Below, one piece after another: positions 43,421-51,800 of a stretch of DNA of 64,000 nucleotides (positions are counted from its first letter, which is position 1; the number at the start of each line of letters is the position of its first letter). Where the stretch lies: NCBI GenBank assembly GCA_002427735.1, contig DIYP01000014.1, forward strand, positions 340,926 to 404,925. Reading direction: 5' to 3'. Below the pieces are notes generated by a model. That model saw nothing but the letters and a program-made list of their open reading frames with translations. It was not told the origin of the DNA and searched no databases. The translations under genes were made by a program, and so were the position numbers. Source of the DNA: Flavobacteriales bacterium UBA6051. Lineage in GTDB: Bacteria > Bacteroidota > Bacteroidia > Flavobacteriales_D > Crocinitomicaceae.

Positions 43421-44707
43421 GAAGCGGAGTATTTCGTTGCTTGGTGCCTTTTTGGGATCAAACATGATTCGTCCTGAAACCTTAGCGGATGAAGGATTAT
43501 TCAATATGATCGAGAGGTCAATGCCTTCTGTCGATTGTGTAAATTCTTTTCCTGAACTATATATGGCAAGCAGTCCAAGGAGTTTATGCATAATGCCATT
43601 ACCATCTACTTGCGTTAATGCTCCCAGTTCGCCATTTAACCTAAAAAGCTCTTTTGAGTCACCATCCTGAATATGAGTAGGTTTATGTTGCCCAATGTAA
43701 AGTAACTCAGGTGTGTGGGACGTATAGTAAAATGTTCGATTCTCATAAACGAATGATTCGGTTGATAAATCACTGATTTTTCCTGCGGCTTCCAGTTCTT
43801 TAACAACTCTCCTAAAATGAATAGTGTCGCCAAATTGAATCAATGCATCAAAATCAGGAACAATCGCCAAACCTGATTGTTCAATCATTTCAGCGCGCCG
43901 ATAGTTAACAGAAATAGAACGAATTTCGGGAATTGTTGTACGAAGGAAAGCGGCAAGTGAATCGTGGATAATTTGAGGGATCATTTGTGTAGTCAAATGC
44001 AGTCCTTCAGGCTTCAGTTTCTTGTAATTATGTGAGTTAAAAGGTATGGCGAATGAAAGGTCTCCTAGACATGTAAGCGCCTCTTCTTCAAAATCGACTG
44101 CAATATTTGTTGATGCCTGATATGCGCCTTGAAGGAAATCGGGAGTCGTTGAAATTTGAATGATGCCCTCATTATCATCAACCTCAGAAGATTTGGAGCT
44201 CAATATCTTCTCAGCGAGTAAATTGAGTTCTTCTTTTTCAATGCTCATTTTGGTGTCTTCCAAGAGTAGTCCAACCTTGTCCTTTGTGGCATAGCCTTGG
44301 TATTGGTTCGATTCCTTGGCGCCAAAGGTTTTACTAAAAGCAGCAGGATCAATGAGGTTAAACAATGTTCCTCGGAGATAATGACCATTGTGTTCTACCA
44401 AGAAGTAGATGATGGTTGAGTTGAAATTAACTCCTAGGTTTCCTTTACCATCTTTACTTCTGAAACGATCCAAGAGCAATTTAATTGATGTATTATCCTG
44501 AGCCTTCAGAATAACTCCTTCAAAACCTTCTTTCAGCAGTTTGTTGCCATCGAGAGAAAGGGTAATGGCAGCATCCTCAGGGACAAATTGAGTATTTAAA
44601 TTGTCCGGACGGACGAAGATCGCCTGTCCCAATTGTGAGATGGCCCATAAGCCTACTACAAGTAGAACTGCTATACCAAACTTAGCTAAACGCTTTACTT
44701 TTTGCAC
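43397..44707 (-). CDS. Membrane-anchored extracytoplasmic protein, unknown
   Basis: 436 residues: a short basic N-terminus (MQKVKRLAKFG), one membrane helix (11-29), and an extracytoplasmic mixed alpha/beta region with no recognised catalytic motif. It shows features of DUF4836-type Bacteroidota proteins (early VPEDAAITLSLDGNKLLKE, a 'protein-avoids-zero' style first strand, and repeated 'ISVNYRRAEM...GLAIVPDFDAL'), but this is a loose resemblance. The gene is divergent from plsC with about 43 bases between starts. Confidence 0.6.
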   Translation of the reverse strand: MQKVKRLAKFGIAVLLVVGLWAISQLGQAIFVRPDNLNTQFVPEDAAITLSLDGNKLLKEGFEGVILKAQDNTSIKLLLDRFRSKDGKGNLGVNFNSTIIYFLVEHNGHYLRGTLFNLIDPAAFSKTFGAKESNQYQGYATKDKVGLLLEDTKMSIEKEELNLLAEKILSSKSSEVDDNEGIIQISTTPDFLQGAYQASTNIAVDFEEEALTCLGDLSFAIPFNSHNYKKLKPEGLHLTTQMIPQIIHDSLAAFLRTTIPEIRSISVNYRRAEMIEQSGLAIVPDFDALIQFGDTIHFRRVVKELEAAGKISDLSTESFVYENRTFYYTSHTPELLYIGQHKPTHIQDGDSKELFRLNGELGALTQVDGNGIMHKLLGLLAIYSSGKEFTQSTEGIDLSIILNNPSSAKVSGRIMFDPKKAPSNEILRFLINGKLL

Positions 44708-44738
44708 TTGCTAAAAGTACATCTAATTGTTTAATCGC

Positions 44739-44746
44739 TACATTTG
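44739..44746 (+). promoter_or_regulatory. Candidate -7 box of the acyltransferase gene
   Basis: TACATTTG matches TAnnTTTG and lies 4 bases before ATG 44751, implying a leaderless transcript. The -33 element is not clear. Confidence 0.35.
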
Positions 44747-44750
44747 CGCC

Positions 44751-45293
44751 ATGAGAAAGTTCGCGCGATTTATATTGCGACTTTTTGGTTGGAAAGTAGA
44801 TGAACGCACTCCTGAAGGGATTGATAAATGCGTCATTGTCGTTGGTCCGCATACATCTAATTGGGATTTTGTTATTGGTAAGTTGGCTTTTATTTCCTAC
44901 GGGGTAAAGGTGAAGTTTCTCATTAAAAAGGAAGTTTTTATTCCACCATTCGGATGGTTGTTGAAGTGGATGGGGGGAGTTCCAGTCGATAGAAAGAAGA
45001 ACAATAACCTAACTGATCATGCTGTTAAGTTCTTCAATGAGAGTGAAACACTCTATTTAGTTTTTACACCTGAGGGGACGCGCAGTTACAACCCAAATTG
45101 GAAAAAAGGATTCTACTATATAGCCCAAAAAGCAAAAGTGCCCATTTATGTCGCCTATATGGATTATGAGCGAAAAATTGGTGGATTTCACAGTCTTCTT
45201 GAGCCAACGGGTGACGTAAATGCAGATATTGACAGTATCAAGCAAATTCTCAAAGAATACAAAGGTAAAGTTCCGGAGAACGGTATTGATTAG
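44751..45293 (+). CDS. 1-acylglycerol-3-phosphate acyltransferase-like (PlsC family)
   Basis: 180 residues from ATG 44751; the in-frame ATG at 44727 lies upstream of a TACATTTG promoter box, so it is less likely. The catalytic HX4D motif is HTSNWD at residues 34-39, the substrate-binding block is FTPEGTRSYNPNWKKGF, and GGVPVDRKK is block II. It is shorter than typical PlsC (about 240) and lacks the N-terminal membrane helix, matching the small peripheral acyltransferase group common in Bacteroidota. It probably acylates lysophosphatidic acid or another lipid at the inner membrane. Confidence 0.88.
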   Translation: MRKFARFILRLFGWKVDERTPEGIDKCVIVVGPHTSNWDFVIGKLAFISYGVKVKFLIKKEVFIPPFGWLLKWMGGVPVDRKKNNNLTDHAVKFFNESETLYLVFTPEGTRSYNPNWKKGFYYIAQKAKVPIYVAYMDYERKIGGFHSLLEPTGDVNADIDSIKQILKEYKGKVPENGID

Positions 45294-45301
45294 ATCAGCG
45301 C

Positions 45302-45487
45302 TTATTTTTTGAAGGTACCTGTTTTCTTGTCGTAACCGTAAGGGCAGTGTTTACAACCACTTTTACAGCAATATCCTCGCTTCAAATGATAGGCCTCAGT
45401 GAAAACGATGAATCCTTCCGGGCTTAAATAATAGTCTTCCTCTGCCAATTTATTTTTTCGTGAAAATCCAGACATATCATCGCTCAT
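45302..45487 (-). CDS. DUF5522 family small cysteine-rich protein
   Basis: 61 residues. The C-terminal motif GYCCKSGCKHCPYGYDKKT, with four cysteines, defines DUF5522, a small conserved family usually found as a stand-alone gene; the cysteines probably bind a metal or an Fe-S cluster. EEDYYLSPEGFIVFTEAYHL precedes it. Its start is 32 bases from the divergent PLP enzyme gene. Confidence 0.85.
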   Translation of the reverse strand: MSDDMSGFSRKNKLAEEDYYLSPEGFIVFTEAYHLKRGYCCKSGCKHCPYGYDKKTGTFKK

Positions 45488-45518
45488 GATGCAAATTTAA
45501 TGGATATTTGTCACTTCT

Positions 45519-46448
45519 ATGAGACTTGAAAACTCTATAACTGAGGAAATCTTTGAAGACGAGCTTCTTGCCAGAGGGATTCAATTATTTGTAAAGAGAG
45601 ACGATTTAATTGATGAACTCATTTCAGGAAATAAGTGGAGAAAGTTAAAGTACAATATTGAACTTTGCAGAGCCAATAAAAACAATGGCATCTTGACATT
45701 TGGTGGGGCTTACTCCAACCATTTGCTTGCTACAGCAGCTGCTTGTAATCGTGCAGGGTTGAATGCTATAGGTGTTGTTCGGGGTGAAGAGCTCAATTCA
45801 ACCAGTAATGATACATTGAAAAAATGCGCTGCGCTTGGGATGAAACTCGTTTTTATTTCAAGAGAATTATACGGTATGCGAAATGAAAAAGCGTATCATG
45901 AAGAATTGTCTTATGAATTTCCAAATCACCATATTGTTCCGGAAGGAGGGGCAAACTACTATGGGGTTATTGGATGTCAGGAAATCATGAAAGAAGTTAC
46001 AACAAAAGTAGATCACGTTTTTATTGCACAAGGCACCAGTACTACTAGTTGTGGCGTTCTGCTTTCGCTAAATAACACTCAAAAATTACACGTGGTACCT
46101 GTTTTAAAAGGCTATGACGCGATTCAGGAAATGTCTAACCTGTTACGCAGGTCAGGGCTAGAAGAAGATTGGGTAAATGACACACTTAGCAAGGTTGAAG
46201 TACTCCCTGAATTCCACTTTGGGGGTTATGCAAAGTATACAAAAGAATTGCTTAATTATATTCAAAACTTCTATAGAACGCATAGCGTAAAATTAGACCC
46301 TGTTTATACAGGGAAAGCCATGTATGCATTGATGCATGAACTCAAAGATGCTCGATATAATAACACCAAGATCCTCTTTATTCATACAGGTGGAATTCAG
46401 GGAGCAGCAGCTATTGAAAAGCAGAGTGGGATTCGTTTATACGACTAA
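45519..46448 (+). CDS. 1-aminocyclopropane-1-carboxylate deaminase / D-cysteine desulfhydrase-like PLP enzyme
   Basis: 309 residues. The PLP Lys is expected at Lys39 in SGNKWRKLKYN, the family signature, followed by LTFGGAYSNHLLATAAACN (substrate loop), VPEGGANYYGVIGCQE and FIAQGTSTTSCGVLLS (phosphate-binding). Family members deaminate ACC or release H2S from D-cysteine; the exact activity cannot be told from these motifs. It overlaps the convergent T9SS-domain gene end by 4 bases. GGATATTTG upstream is one mismatch from a -7 box. Confidence 0.85.
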   Translation: MRLENSITEEIFEDELLARGIQLFVKRDDLIDELISGNKWRKLKYNIELCRANKNNGILTFGGAYSNHLLATAAACNRAGLNAIGVVRGEELNSTSNDTLKKCAALGMKLVFISRELYGMRNEKAYHEELSYEFPNHHIVPEGGANYYGVIGCQEIMKEVTTKVDHVFIAQGTSTTSCGVLLSLNNTQKLHVVPVLKGYDAIQEMSNLLRRSGLEEDWVNDTLSKVEVLPEFHFGGYAKYTKELLNYIQNFYRTHSVKLDPVYTGKAMYALMHELKDARYNNTKILFIHTGGIQGAAAIEKQSGIRLYD

Positions 46449-46816
46449 TCAACCTTTTGAATGCGAATGCGCTCACTACTTTCGTCGAATATGAGGTGAA
46501 CAAAATACTCACCCGATGTTTGTTTTCGGAAATCAAGCTCGAGTGCGTGAGTACTTGTTTCCATTGTAAAACCATGTATGACGCGTCCGTTTATATCAGT
46601 TACTAAAATAGCTTCTAGTTGACTTAAGGGTATTTTCGACTTGATTGTGAAAAGACCGTTTGTGGGATTTGGAAAAGCGGCTAGTTCAACGCTAGAGCCC
46701 TGTTCTTGAGAAAAGGAATGTACCGAGAAAAAAACAATACATAGAACAGCAAAAAAATGCCGCCTTTGAGATTGGAGAAAATCAAATAAGGAATACATAC
46801 TAAAAAAATGTTTCAA
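46445..46816 (-). CDS. Minimal T9SS sorting domain protein
   Basis: 123 residues: an N-terminal signal (hydrophobic HFFAVLCIVFFSVHSFSQ, residues 20-37) preceded by about 18 extra residues with an alternative start at residue 7, then only a sorting domain (LAAFPNPTNGLFTI, AILVTDINGRVIHGF, TSGEYFVHLIF, IRIQKVD). There is no cargo domain between signal and sorting domain, which is unusual. It might be a truncated gene, a small surface peptide or a decoy for the sorting machinery. It is a single-gene unit between the ACC-deaminase-like gene and folP. Confidence 0.7.
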   Translation of the reverse strand: MKHFFSMYSLFDFLQSQRRHFFAVLCIVFFSVHSFSQEQGSSVELAAFPNPTNGLFTIKSKIPLSQLEAILVTDINGRVIHGFTMETSTHALELDFRKQTSGEYFVHLIFDESSERIRIQKVD

Positions 46817-46907
46817 CAGTTGAGAGCTGTTGAAGGGTGATTAAAGAGATAACAGTTCTTATTTATATTAACTCAGAAACAATGCCGTTTAGTATGATTC
46901 CATTGAA

Positions 46908-47762
46908 TTAATAAAGGAGCTTAACAAGTGATTTTGCCTCTTTTACATCATGAACCCTTAGAATTGATGCTCCTTTGCTTAGCCCAATTGCATTAAGAGC
47001 TATGGTACCCTCAAGAGATTCTTCAGGAGAAATTCCGAGTTTTTTATAAATCATAGATTTTCTGGATACACCTAATAGCAAGGGATGTCCTAAATGCTGA
47101 AAATGTTCCATAAAACCAAGGATGTCGTGGTTCTGCTCAAGCGTCTTGCTAAACCCAAATCCGGGGTCTATGATAACATCGTTTACCCCCTTTTCTTGAA
47201 GCAGATGTAACTTTTTCGAAAAATAAGACATTAACTCATTGAAGAGGTTAGTATACTGAGTTAGCTTTTGCATGTTTTGAGGTGTTCCACGCATGTGCAT
47301 TAGAATGTAGGGAACTTTATGTCTTGCAGCAACATCGACTATTTCAGGATCAATTGAAAAACCGCTAATATCATTTATGATATGAGCGCCATGTTCAAGC
47401 GCCTGATTTGCAACATCAGCTCGAAATGTGTCAACGGATAAGAGTGTATCGGGAAATGTTTCTCGGATAGCCGAAATTGCGGGGATAATTCGCTTCGTTT
47501 CTTCCTCAGTTGATATGTTGTTAGCTCCTGGGCGTGAAGAATATCCACCAATGTCTAAAATGTCGGCACCTTCGAGTATCATTTTCTCGGCTTGAGCTAG
47601 GGCTGAATCCCTTGTGATTGTTCGACTTTCGGTGTAAAAAGAGTCAGGTGTACAATTAATAATACCCATGACAAGAGGTGTGGATAAATCGATCAATTTA
47701 TCCCCAATAAGGATGCTTTTTTTACCCGGAAAATTTGTACTTTCAGCTTTTAAATTTTGCAT
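46908..47762 (-). CDS. folP: Dihydropteroate synthase
   Basis: 284 residues. VMGIINCTPDSFYTESRT (pterin-binding signature 1), ADILDIGGYSSRPGA (signature 2), HIINDISGF, KVPYILMHMRGTPQNMQ and VIIDPGFGFSKTLEQNHDIL cover the TIM-barrel active site. It joins 6-hydroxymethyl-dihydropterin diphosphate with p-aminobenzoate in folate synthesis and is the target of sulfonamides. The family position Lys in GVSRKSMI is kept. The start is 9 bases from the divergent DUF1599 gene, which is a conserved Bacteroidota neighbourhood. Confidence 0.95.
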   Translation of the reverse strand: MQNLKAESTNFPGKKSILIGDKLIDLSTPLVMGIINCTPDSFYTESRTITRDSALAQAEKMILEGADILDIGGYSSRPGANNISTEEETKRIIPAISAIRETFPDTLLSVDTFRADVANQALEHGAHIINDISGFSIDPEIVDVAARHKVPYILMHMRGTPQNMQKLTQYTNLFNELMSYFSKKLHLLQEKGVNDVIIDPGFGFSKTLEQNHDILGFMEHFQHLGHPLLLGVSRKSMIYKKLGISPEESLEGTIALNAIGLSKGASILRVHDVKEAKSLVKLLY

Positions 47763-47771
47763 ATAAAATCA

Positions 47772-48314
47772 ATGAGTCAAACCAACACAGAATACACAAA
47801 TGTAATTAATGTTTGTCGGGATATTTTTTCAAAAAAAACAAAAGATTATGGAACAGCTTGGAGGATTCTTCGACCAAGTTCTCTTACCGATCAGTTATTC
47901 ATTAAGGCACAACGTATTCGCACTGTTCAGGAAACAGGTGAAAATAAAGTGGGCGAAAATATTGAAGATGAATTTATTGCCATCGTTAATTATTGTTTGA
48001 TGGCGATTATTCAATTGCGCGAGACAGAGTTAGAAGCTCTGGAGCTTCCTGCTGAACAGGCTGTTGAACTGTATAACAAGTATGCGACCGAAGCTTTTGA
48101 TTTGATGGCAAAGAAAAATCATGATTACGGTGAAGCATGGCGGGATATGCGAGTGAGTTCTTTAACGGATCTCATCTTGCAAAAGATTTTTAGAGTCAAA
48201 CAAATTGAAGATAATGACGGCACGACGATTATCAGCGAAGGAATTGATGCCAATTACTTTGACATGTTGAATTATGCTGTATTTGCTTTGATCCATATTA
48301 AAGTAGGTCAGTGA
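47772..48314 (+). CDS. DUF1599 family protein with internal duplication
   Basis: 180 residues from ATG 47772. Two similar halves: FSKKTKDYGTAWRILRPSSLTDQLF at the front and MAKKNHDYGEAWRDMRVSSLTDLI behind, each followed by a helix with a His/Asn-poor 'RVKQIE'-type segment, so the gene arose by duplication. DUF1599 is an all-alpha family typical of Bacteroidota; similarity to nucleotide pyrophosphohydrolase bundles has been suggested from the pattern but is not shown here. It begins the long plus-strand run and is separated by 4 bases from the DoxX-like gene. Confidence 0.85.
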   Translation: MSQTNTEYTNVINVCRDIFSKKTKDYGTAWRILRPSSLTDQLFIKAQRIRTVQETGENKVGENIEDEFIAIVNYCLMAIIQLRETELEALELPAEQAVELYNKYATEAFDLMAKKNHDYGEAWRDMRVSSLTDLILQKIFRVKQIEDNDGTTIISEGIDANYFDMLNYAVFALIHIKVGQ

Positions 48315-48318
48315 TTCG

Positions 48319-50205
48319 ATGAAACGAATGAAAGAACAAATCACTTTTGGTGGAAGATCATTGGTCTTCAATATAGTAATGGTGCTCCTGAATTTTACAG
48401 GAATGGCATTTCTTGTTCTGGGCTTTCATGATAGCTTTACCCACAGTTCTACACTGTTCAGACTGCTTGGGTTAATGCTGTTGATTACAAGTATCGGTGG
48501 GCTGGTTATTTTGCGTGGCCGATATCTCATGTCCAGCGTTTCCAGAGTAATTGTCGGAGGTCTGTTCATCGTGTCTGGTTTAATCAAAGCAAATGATCCT
48601 ATTGGATTTTCGTATAAACTGGAAGAATATTTTGAAGATGGAGCACTCGCTTTTCGGATTAAGGAATGGTTCGGGGCACCTGGATTTTCAATGGAATCTT
48701 TCATTGATCAAGCACTTCTATTTAGCATAATTATTTGTATCGCTGAAATTGTACTTGGAGTTCTTGTCATTCTGGGAGGAAAGATGAAGCTCGTTTCTTA
48801 CCTGATGCTTTTCATGATGTTGTTTTTCACTTTTTTGACCTGGCATACGGCAAATTGTGATAATGAAATAACCTTTACAGATCGGAATACGTATTCAGTT
48901 TCTGATCCATTGGCACAAACTAAAATTGATCAATCAGAAGAAGATACTTCCATTACAGTGGTGTCGCAAACAAGTTCAGAAGTTGTTATTGACGAAACAA
49001 GAACTCCCCAGTGTGTAACGGATTGTGGTTGTTTTGGAGATGCAATGAAAGGTTCTGCGGGGCGATCATTAACTCCTAACGAATCCTTGTGGAAGGACAT
49101 AGTTCTACTGTACCTTATTTTTTGGATCTTTTTGGCACAATGGATTATTAAACCAAATGAACGAAGAGATAATTTTTGGTATACCTGCACGTCATTGATT
49201 GTGGTAACATTCTTTAGTTGGGTTTTTGGTTGGTATTTCCCTGTCCTGTTCGCGTTTATTGCAATTGTCGGCGGACTTTGGATAAGAACGATAGGCGGAA
49301 AGCTTTTAGGGAATTACTACGGAAGTGCGTTGTTCGTTGTTTTGCTGGCATTTGGATTGGTTGCATATGTTTTGGCTTATGCTCCCCTGAAAGATTATCG
49401 GCCATATGCAATTGGATCAAATCTAATTGATAAAATGAACGACGGAGTTCCCGGTGCAAATGCAGATAGGTATGTCTATGTCAATTCAAAAACAGGCGAA
49501 AGAAAAGAATTCTCAGAAAGTGAGTATACAGCTTCGAATATTTGGACGAAGCCAGACTGGAAGTTTGAAGAGATTATCAAAGTGACTATTGTTGAAAGTA
49601 TCTTGCCCTCAATTGATTCCATCCAGTTTAATCCTTATGTTGATCTTTCAGATATTTCCGATTACGAGCTTGCTCTGCCTGAGGTGAAAACGCAGTTAGC
49701 GGCATCCCTTAGAGAATTTGTTAAGTTAAAAGAGTTGACGTCTGGTAATATAAAAGAAGTGCCTTTAAATGACTTTGACGTAACAGATTACCCAGAAGAA
49801 AGTTATACCATATTGGATACGCTTGTAATGCCAGCGGAAACAGTATCAGGAGTTTCTGCTCAGAATATTATTTTGACATCGGAACGAGTGGTAATGTTGG
49901 TAGCGAAAGAACTAAGAATGGGAGATTGGAGGCACATTGACCGATTGAAATCAATTTTTGAGCAATGCAAGAAAATGAATGTTCCATTCATAGTAATTTG
50001 TGGTGATAGTCGGGATGAAATAAATGCTTTCAGATCGAAGTACGAGTTTTATGCTCCGTTTTTCGTGAACGATGGAACAGAGCTAAAAGTAATATCACGA
50101 TCGAACCCTACCTTGATGGTAATAGAAAAAGGGATAATAAAAGCTAAATACCCCTTCAGATCAACTCCGAAACTGGATTCTTTTAAAACTAAACACTTAA
50201 ACTAA
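48319..50205 (+). CDS. DoxX-like membrane protein with C-terminal thioredoxin-like region (BT_3928 type)
   Basis: 628 residues. The N-terminal part has about five membrane helices (residues 14-200) with VSRVIVGGLFIVSGLIKAND, the DoxX/MauE-like signature, followed by CVTDCGCFGDAMKGSAG, a cysteine pattern typical of this group. Further helices follow to about 355. The C-terminal 250 residues are soluble and end in a thioredoxin-like arrangement without CXXC (VPFIVICGDSRDEINAF, DGTELKVISRSNPTLMVIEKG). It sits between DUF1599 and tpiA as in many Bacteroidota genomes; TAATG overlap with tpiA couples their translation. A redox or electron-transfer role is likely but unproven. Confidence 0.8.
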   Translation: MKRMKEQITFGGRSLVFNIVMVLLNFTGMAFLVLGFHDSFTHSSTLFRLLGLMLLITSIGGLVILRGRYLMSSVSRVIVGGLFIVSGLIKANDPIGFSYKLEEYFEDGALAFRIKEWFGAPGFSMESFIDQALLFSIIICIAEIVLGVLVILGGKMKLVSYLMLFMMLFFTFLTWHTANCDNEITFTDRNTYSVSDPLAQTKIDQSEEDTSITVVSQTSSEVVIDETRTPQCVTDCGCFGDAMKGSAGRSLTPNESLWKDIVLLYLIFWIFLAQWIIKPNERRDNFWYTCTSLIVVTFFSWVFGWYFPVLFAFIAIVGGLWIRTIGGKLLGNYYGSALFVVLLAFGLVAYVLAYAPLKDYRPYAIGSNLIDKMNDGVPGANADRYVYVNSKTGERKEFSESEYTASNIWTKPDWKFEEIIKVTIVESILPSIDSIQFNPYVDLSDISDYELALPEVKTQLAASLREFVKLKELTSGNIKEVPLNDFDVTDYPEESYTILDTLVMPAETVSGVSAQNIILTSERVVMLVAKELRMGDWRHIDRLKSIFEQCKKMNVPFIVICGDSRDEINAFRSKYEFYAPFFVNDGTELKVISRSNPTLMVIEKGIIKAKYPFRSTPKLDSFKTKHLN

Positions 50206-50951
50206 TGGCGCAGAAAATTGTTGCTGGAAACTGGAAAATGAACCTTGAAAGCGATGAAGCTTTTCAATTAATAGATGAGTTAAATACGGAGCTTGAGGAA
50301 TCTGATGTCAGGGTTATTGTTTTCCCGCCTTCTCTATATGTTCTTCCGCTTTCCAAAATGAATAAGGGGAGTTATGAAGTAGGTGTGCAAAATTTTTATA
50401 CAGCTGAGTCTGGTGCCTATACCGGTGAGATTGCAATAGATCAGATTAAAAGTGTTGGTGGATCCATTGGGCTAATTGGTCATAGTGAAAGACGAGAGTA
50501 TTTTAATGAAACCAATGCTTTTTTGAAGGAGAAGGTGGATGTTGCAATTGAAAAAGATTTCGACTTCATATTTTGCTGTGGTGAACCACTTGAGATTCGA
50601 GAATCAGGTAAACAAGCGGACTTTGTCAAATTACAGTTAGAAGAGAGCCTTTTTCATTTGAATGCGAAGCAAATGGAGGACGTTATCATTGCGTATGAAC
50701 CTATTTGGGCAATTGGTACCGGAGTCACAGCCACTGCTGAGCAAGCCGAAATGATGCATAAAGACATACGTTCCTGGGTAGCAGATAAATTTGGTCAAGA
50801 AACTGCGGATAAGGTCACTATTCTTTACGGAGGGAGTTGTAAACCTGGAAATGCGGAAGAGCTGTTTTCATGCGCTAATATTGACGGTGGATTGATAGGG
50901 GGAGCTTCACTCAAATCAACAGATTTTTCAGCTATAATTAAGGCTTTTTAA
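50205..50951 (+). CDS. tpiA: Triosephosphate isomerase
   Basis: 248 residues, normal length. VAGNWKMNL holds the substrate Lys, GLIGHSERREYF the electrophilic His, and IAYEPIWAIGTGVTAT the catalytic Glu and the phosphate-gripping loop 6 (variant of AIGTGKTAT). ILYGGSCKPGNAEELF and DGGLIGGASL form loops 7 and 8. It interconverts dihydroxyacetone phosphate and glyceraldehyde-3-phosphate in glycolysis. It overlaps the DoxX-like stop by one base and is followed directly by prmA. Confidence 0.97.
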   Translation: MAQKIVAGNWKMNLESDEAFQLIDELNTELEESDVRVIVFPPSLYVLPLSKMNKGSYEVGVQNFYTAESGAYTGEIAIDQIKSVGGSIGLIGHSERREYFNETNAFLKEKVDVAIEKDFDFIFCCGEPLEIRESGKQADFVKLQLEESLFHLNAKQMEDVIIAYEPIWAIGTGVTATAEQAEMMHKDIRSWVADKFGQETADKVTILYGGSCKPGNAEELFSCANIDGGLIGGASLKSTDFSAIIKAF

Positions 50952-51785
50952 ATGGATACACTGGAGTTGACCATAGATATTGTACCGAAGGATCCTTGGA
51001 GTGACATAGTTATTGCAGAGTTGTCTGAGCTTGGGTTTGATAGTTTTGTTACAACAGATTCCGGGATATTAGCTTATGGCAGCCCTGCGCTAAATGTTGA
51101 AACAATTTTAGCGCAAACTGTTATTGAAAATGAAAAGAGCATAGAAGTATCTGTGAAATCACAGGTCATTCCACATCAGAATTGGAATGCTACCTGGGAA
51201 GAAAATTTTCAACCAGTATATATCGAAAATTACGCATCTATCATTGCACCTTTTCACGATCGTTCAAGTGCAAAGGGTCTAGTTGTTGAGATTCAGCCAC
51301 AAATGTCATTCGGGACTGGACATCATCAGACTACTTGGATGATGACAAAAGCACTTTTTGAGTTATCTGAAATGCCGGAAAAGGTTTTAGATATGGGGAC
51401 GGGTACAGGTGTACTGGCAATTGTTGCTGAAAAACTTGGTGCAAAGGATATTTTGGCAATAGATATTGAAGAATGGTCCGCTGAGAATGCTGCTGAGAAT
51501 GCGCGGCGCAACGATTGCGCTACAATACGCTGCCTATGCGGTGATATTGACAAGGTGGACGGTGAAACCTTTGGATTGATTATTGCCAACATCAACAAAA
51601 ATATTTTGAAGGCGCATATGCGACAATACGCTGAAGCACTGGAAGCCGGCGGAACTTTGTTATTGAGCGGTTTCTTTATTTCTGATGTAGACGAAATGGA
51701 GCAATTCGCAGCGGCGCATAAGCTAAAGAAGACGAAAACCTTTGAGCGAGACGAATGGGCGGCAATTCAATTGGTCAAAGATTAA
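50952..51785 (+). CDS. prmA: Ribosomal protein L11 methyltransferase
   Basis: 277 residues. The small N-terminal domain (LELTIDIVPKDPWSDIVIAE) binds L11; the linker carries NWNATWEENFQPV, and the catalytic domain has the SAM motif VLDMGTGTGVLAIVAEKLGA, MSFGTGHHQTTWMM before it and IIANINKNILKAHM (the NPPY-like post motif). It trimethylates Lys and the N-terminus of L11. It begins at the base after the tpiA stop, in the phylum's common order. Confidence 0.95.
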   Translation: MDTLELTIDIVPKDPWSDIVIAELSELGFDSFVTTDSGILAYGSPALNVETILAQTVIENEKSIEVSVKSQVIPHQNWNATWEENFQPVYIENYASIIAPFHDRSSAKGLVVEIQPQMSFGTGHHQTTWMMTKALFELSEMPEKVLDMGTGTGVLAIVAEKLGAKDILAIDIEEWSAENAAENARRNDCATIRCLCGDIDKVDGETFGLIIANINKNILKAHMRQYAEALEAGGTLLLSGFFISDVDEMEQFAAAHKLKKTKTFERDEWAAIQLVKD

Positions 51786-51800
51786 TTTAAAAACATACTT

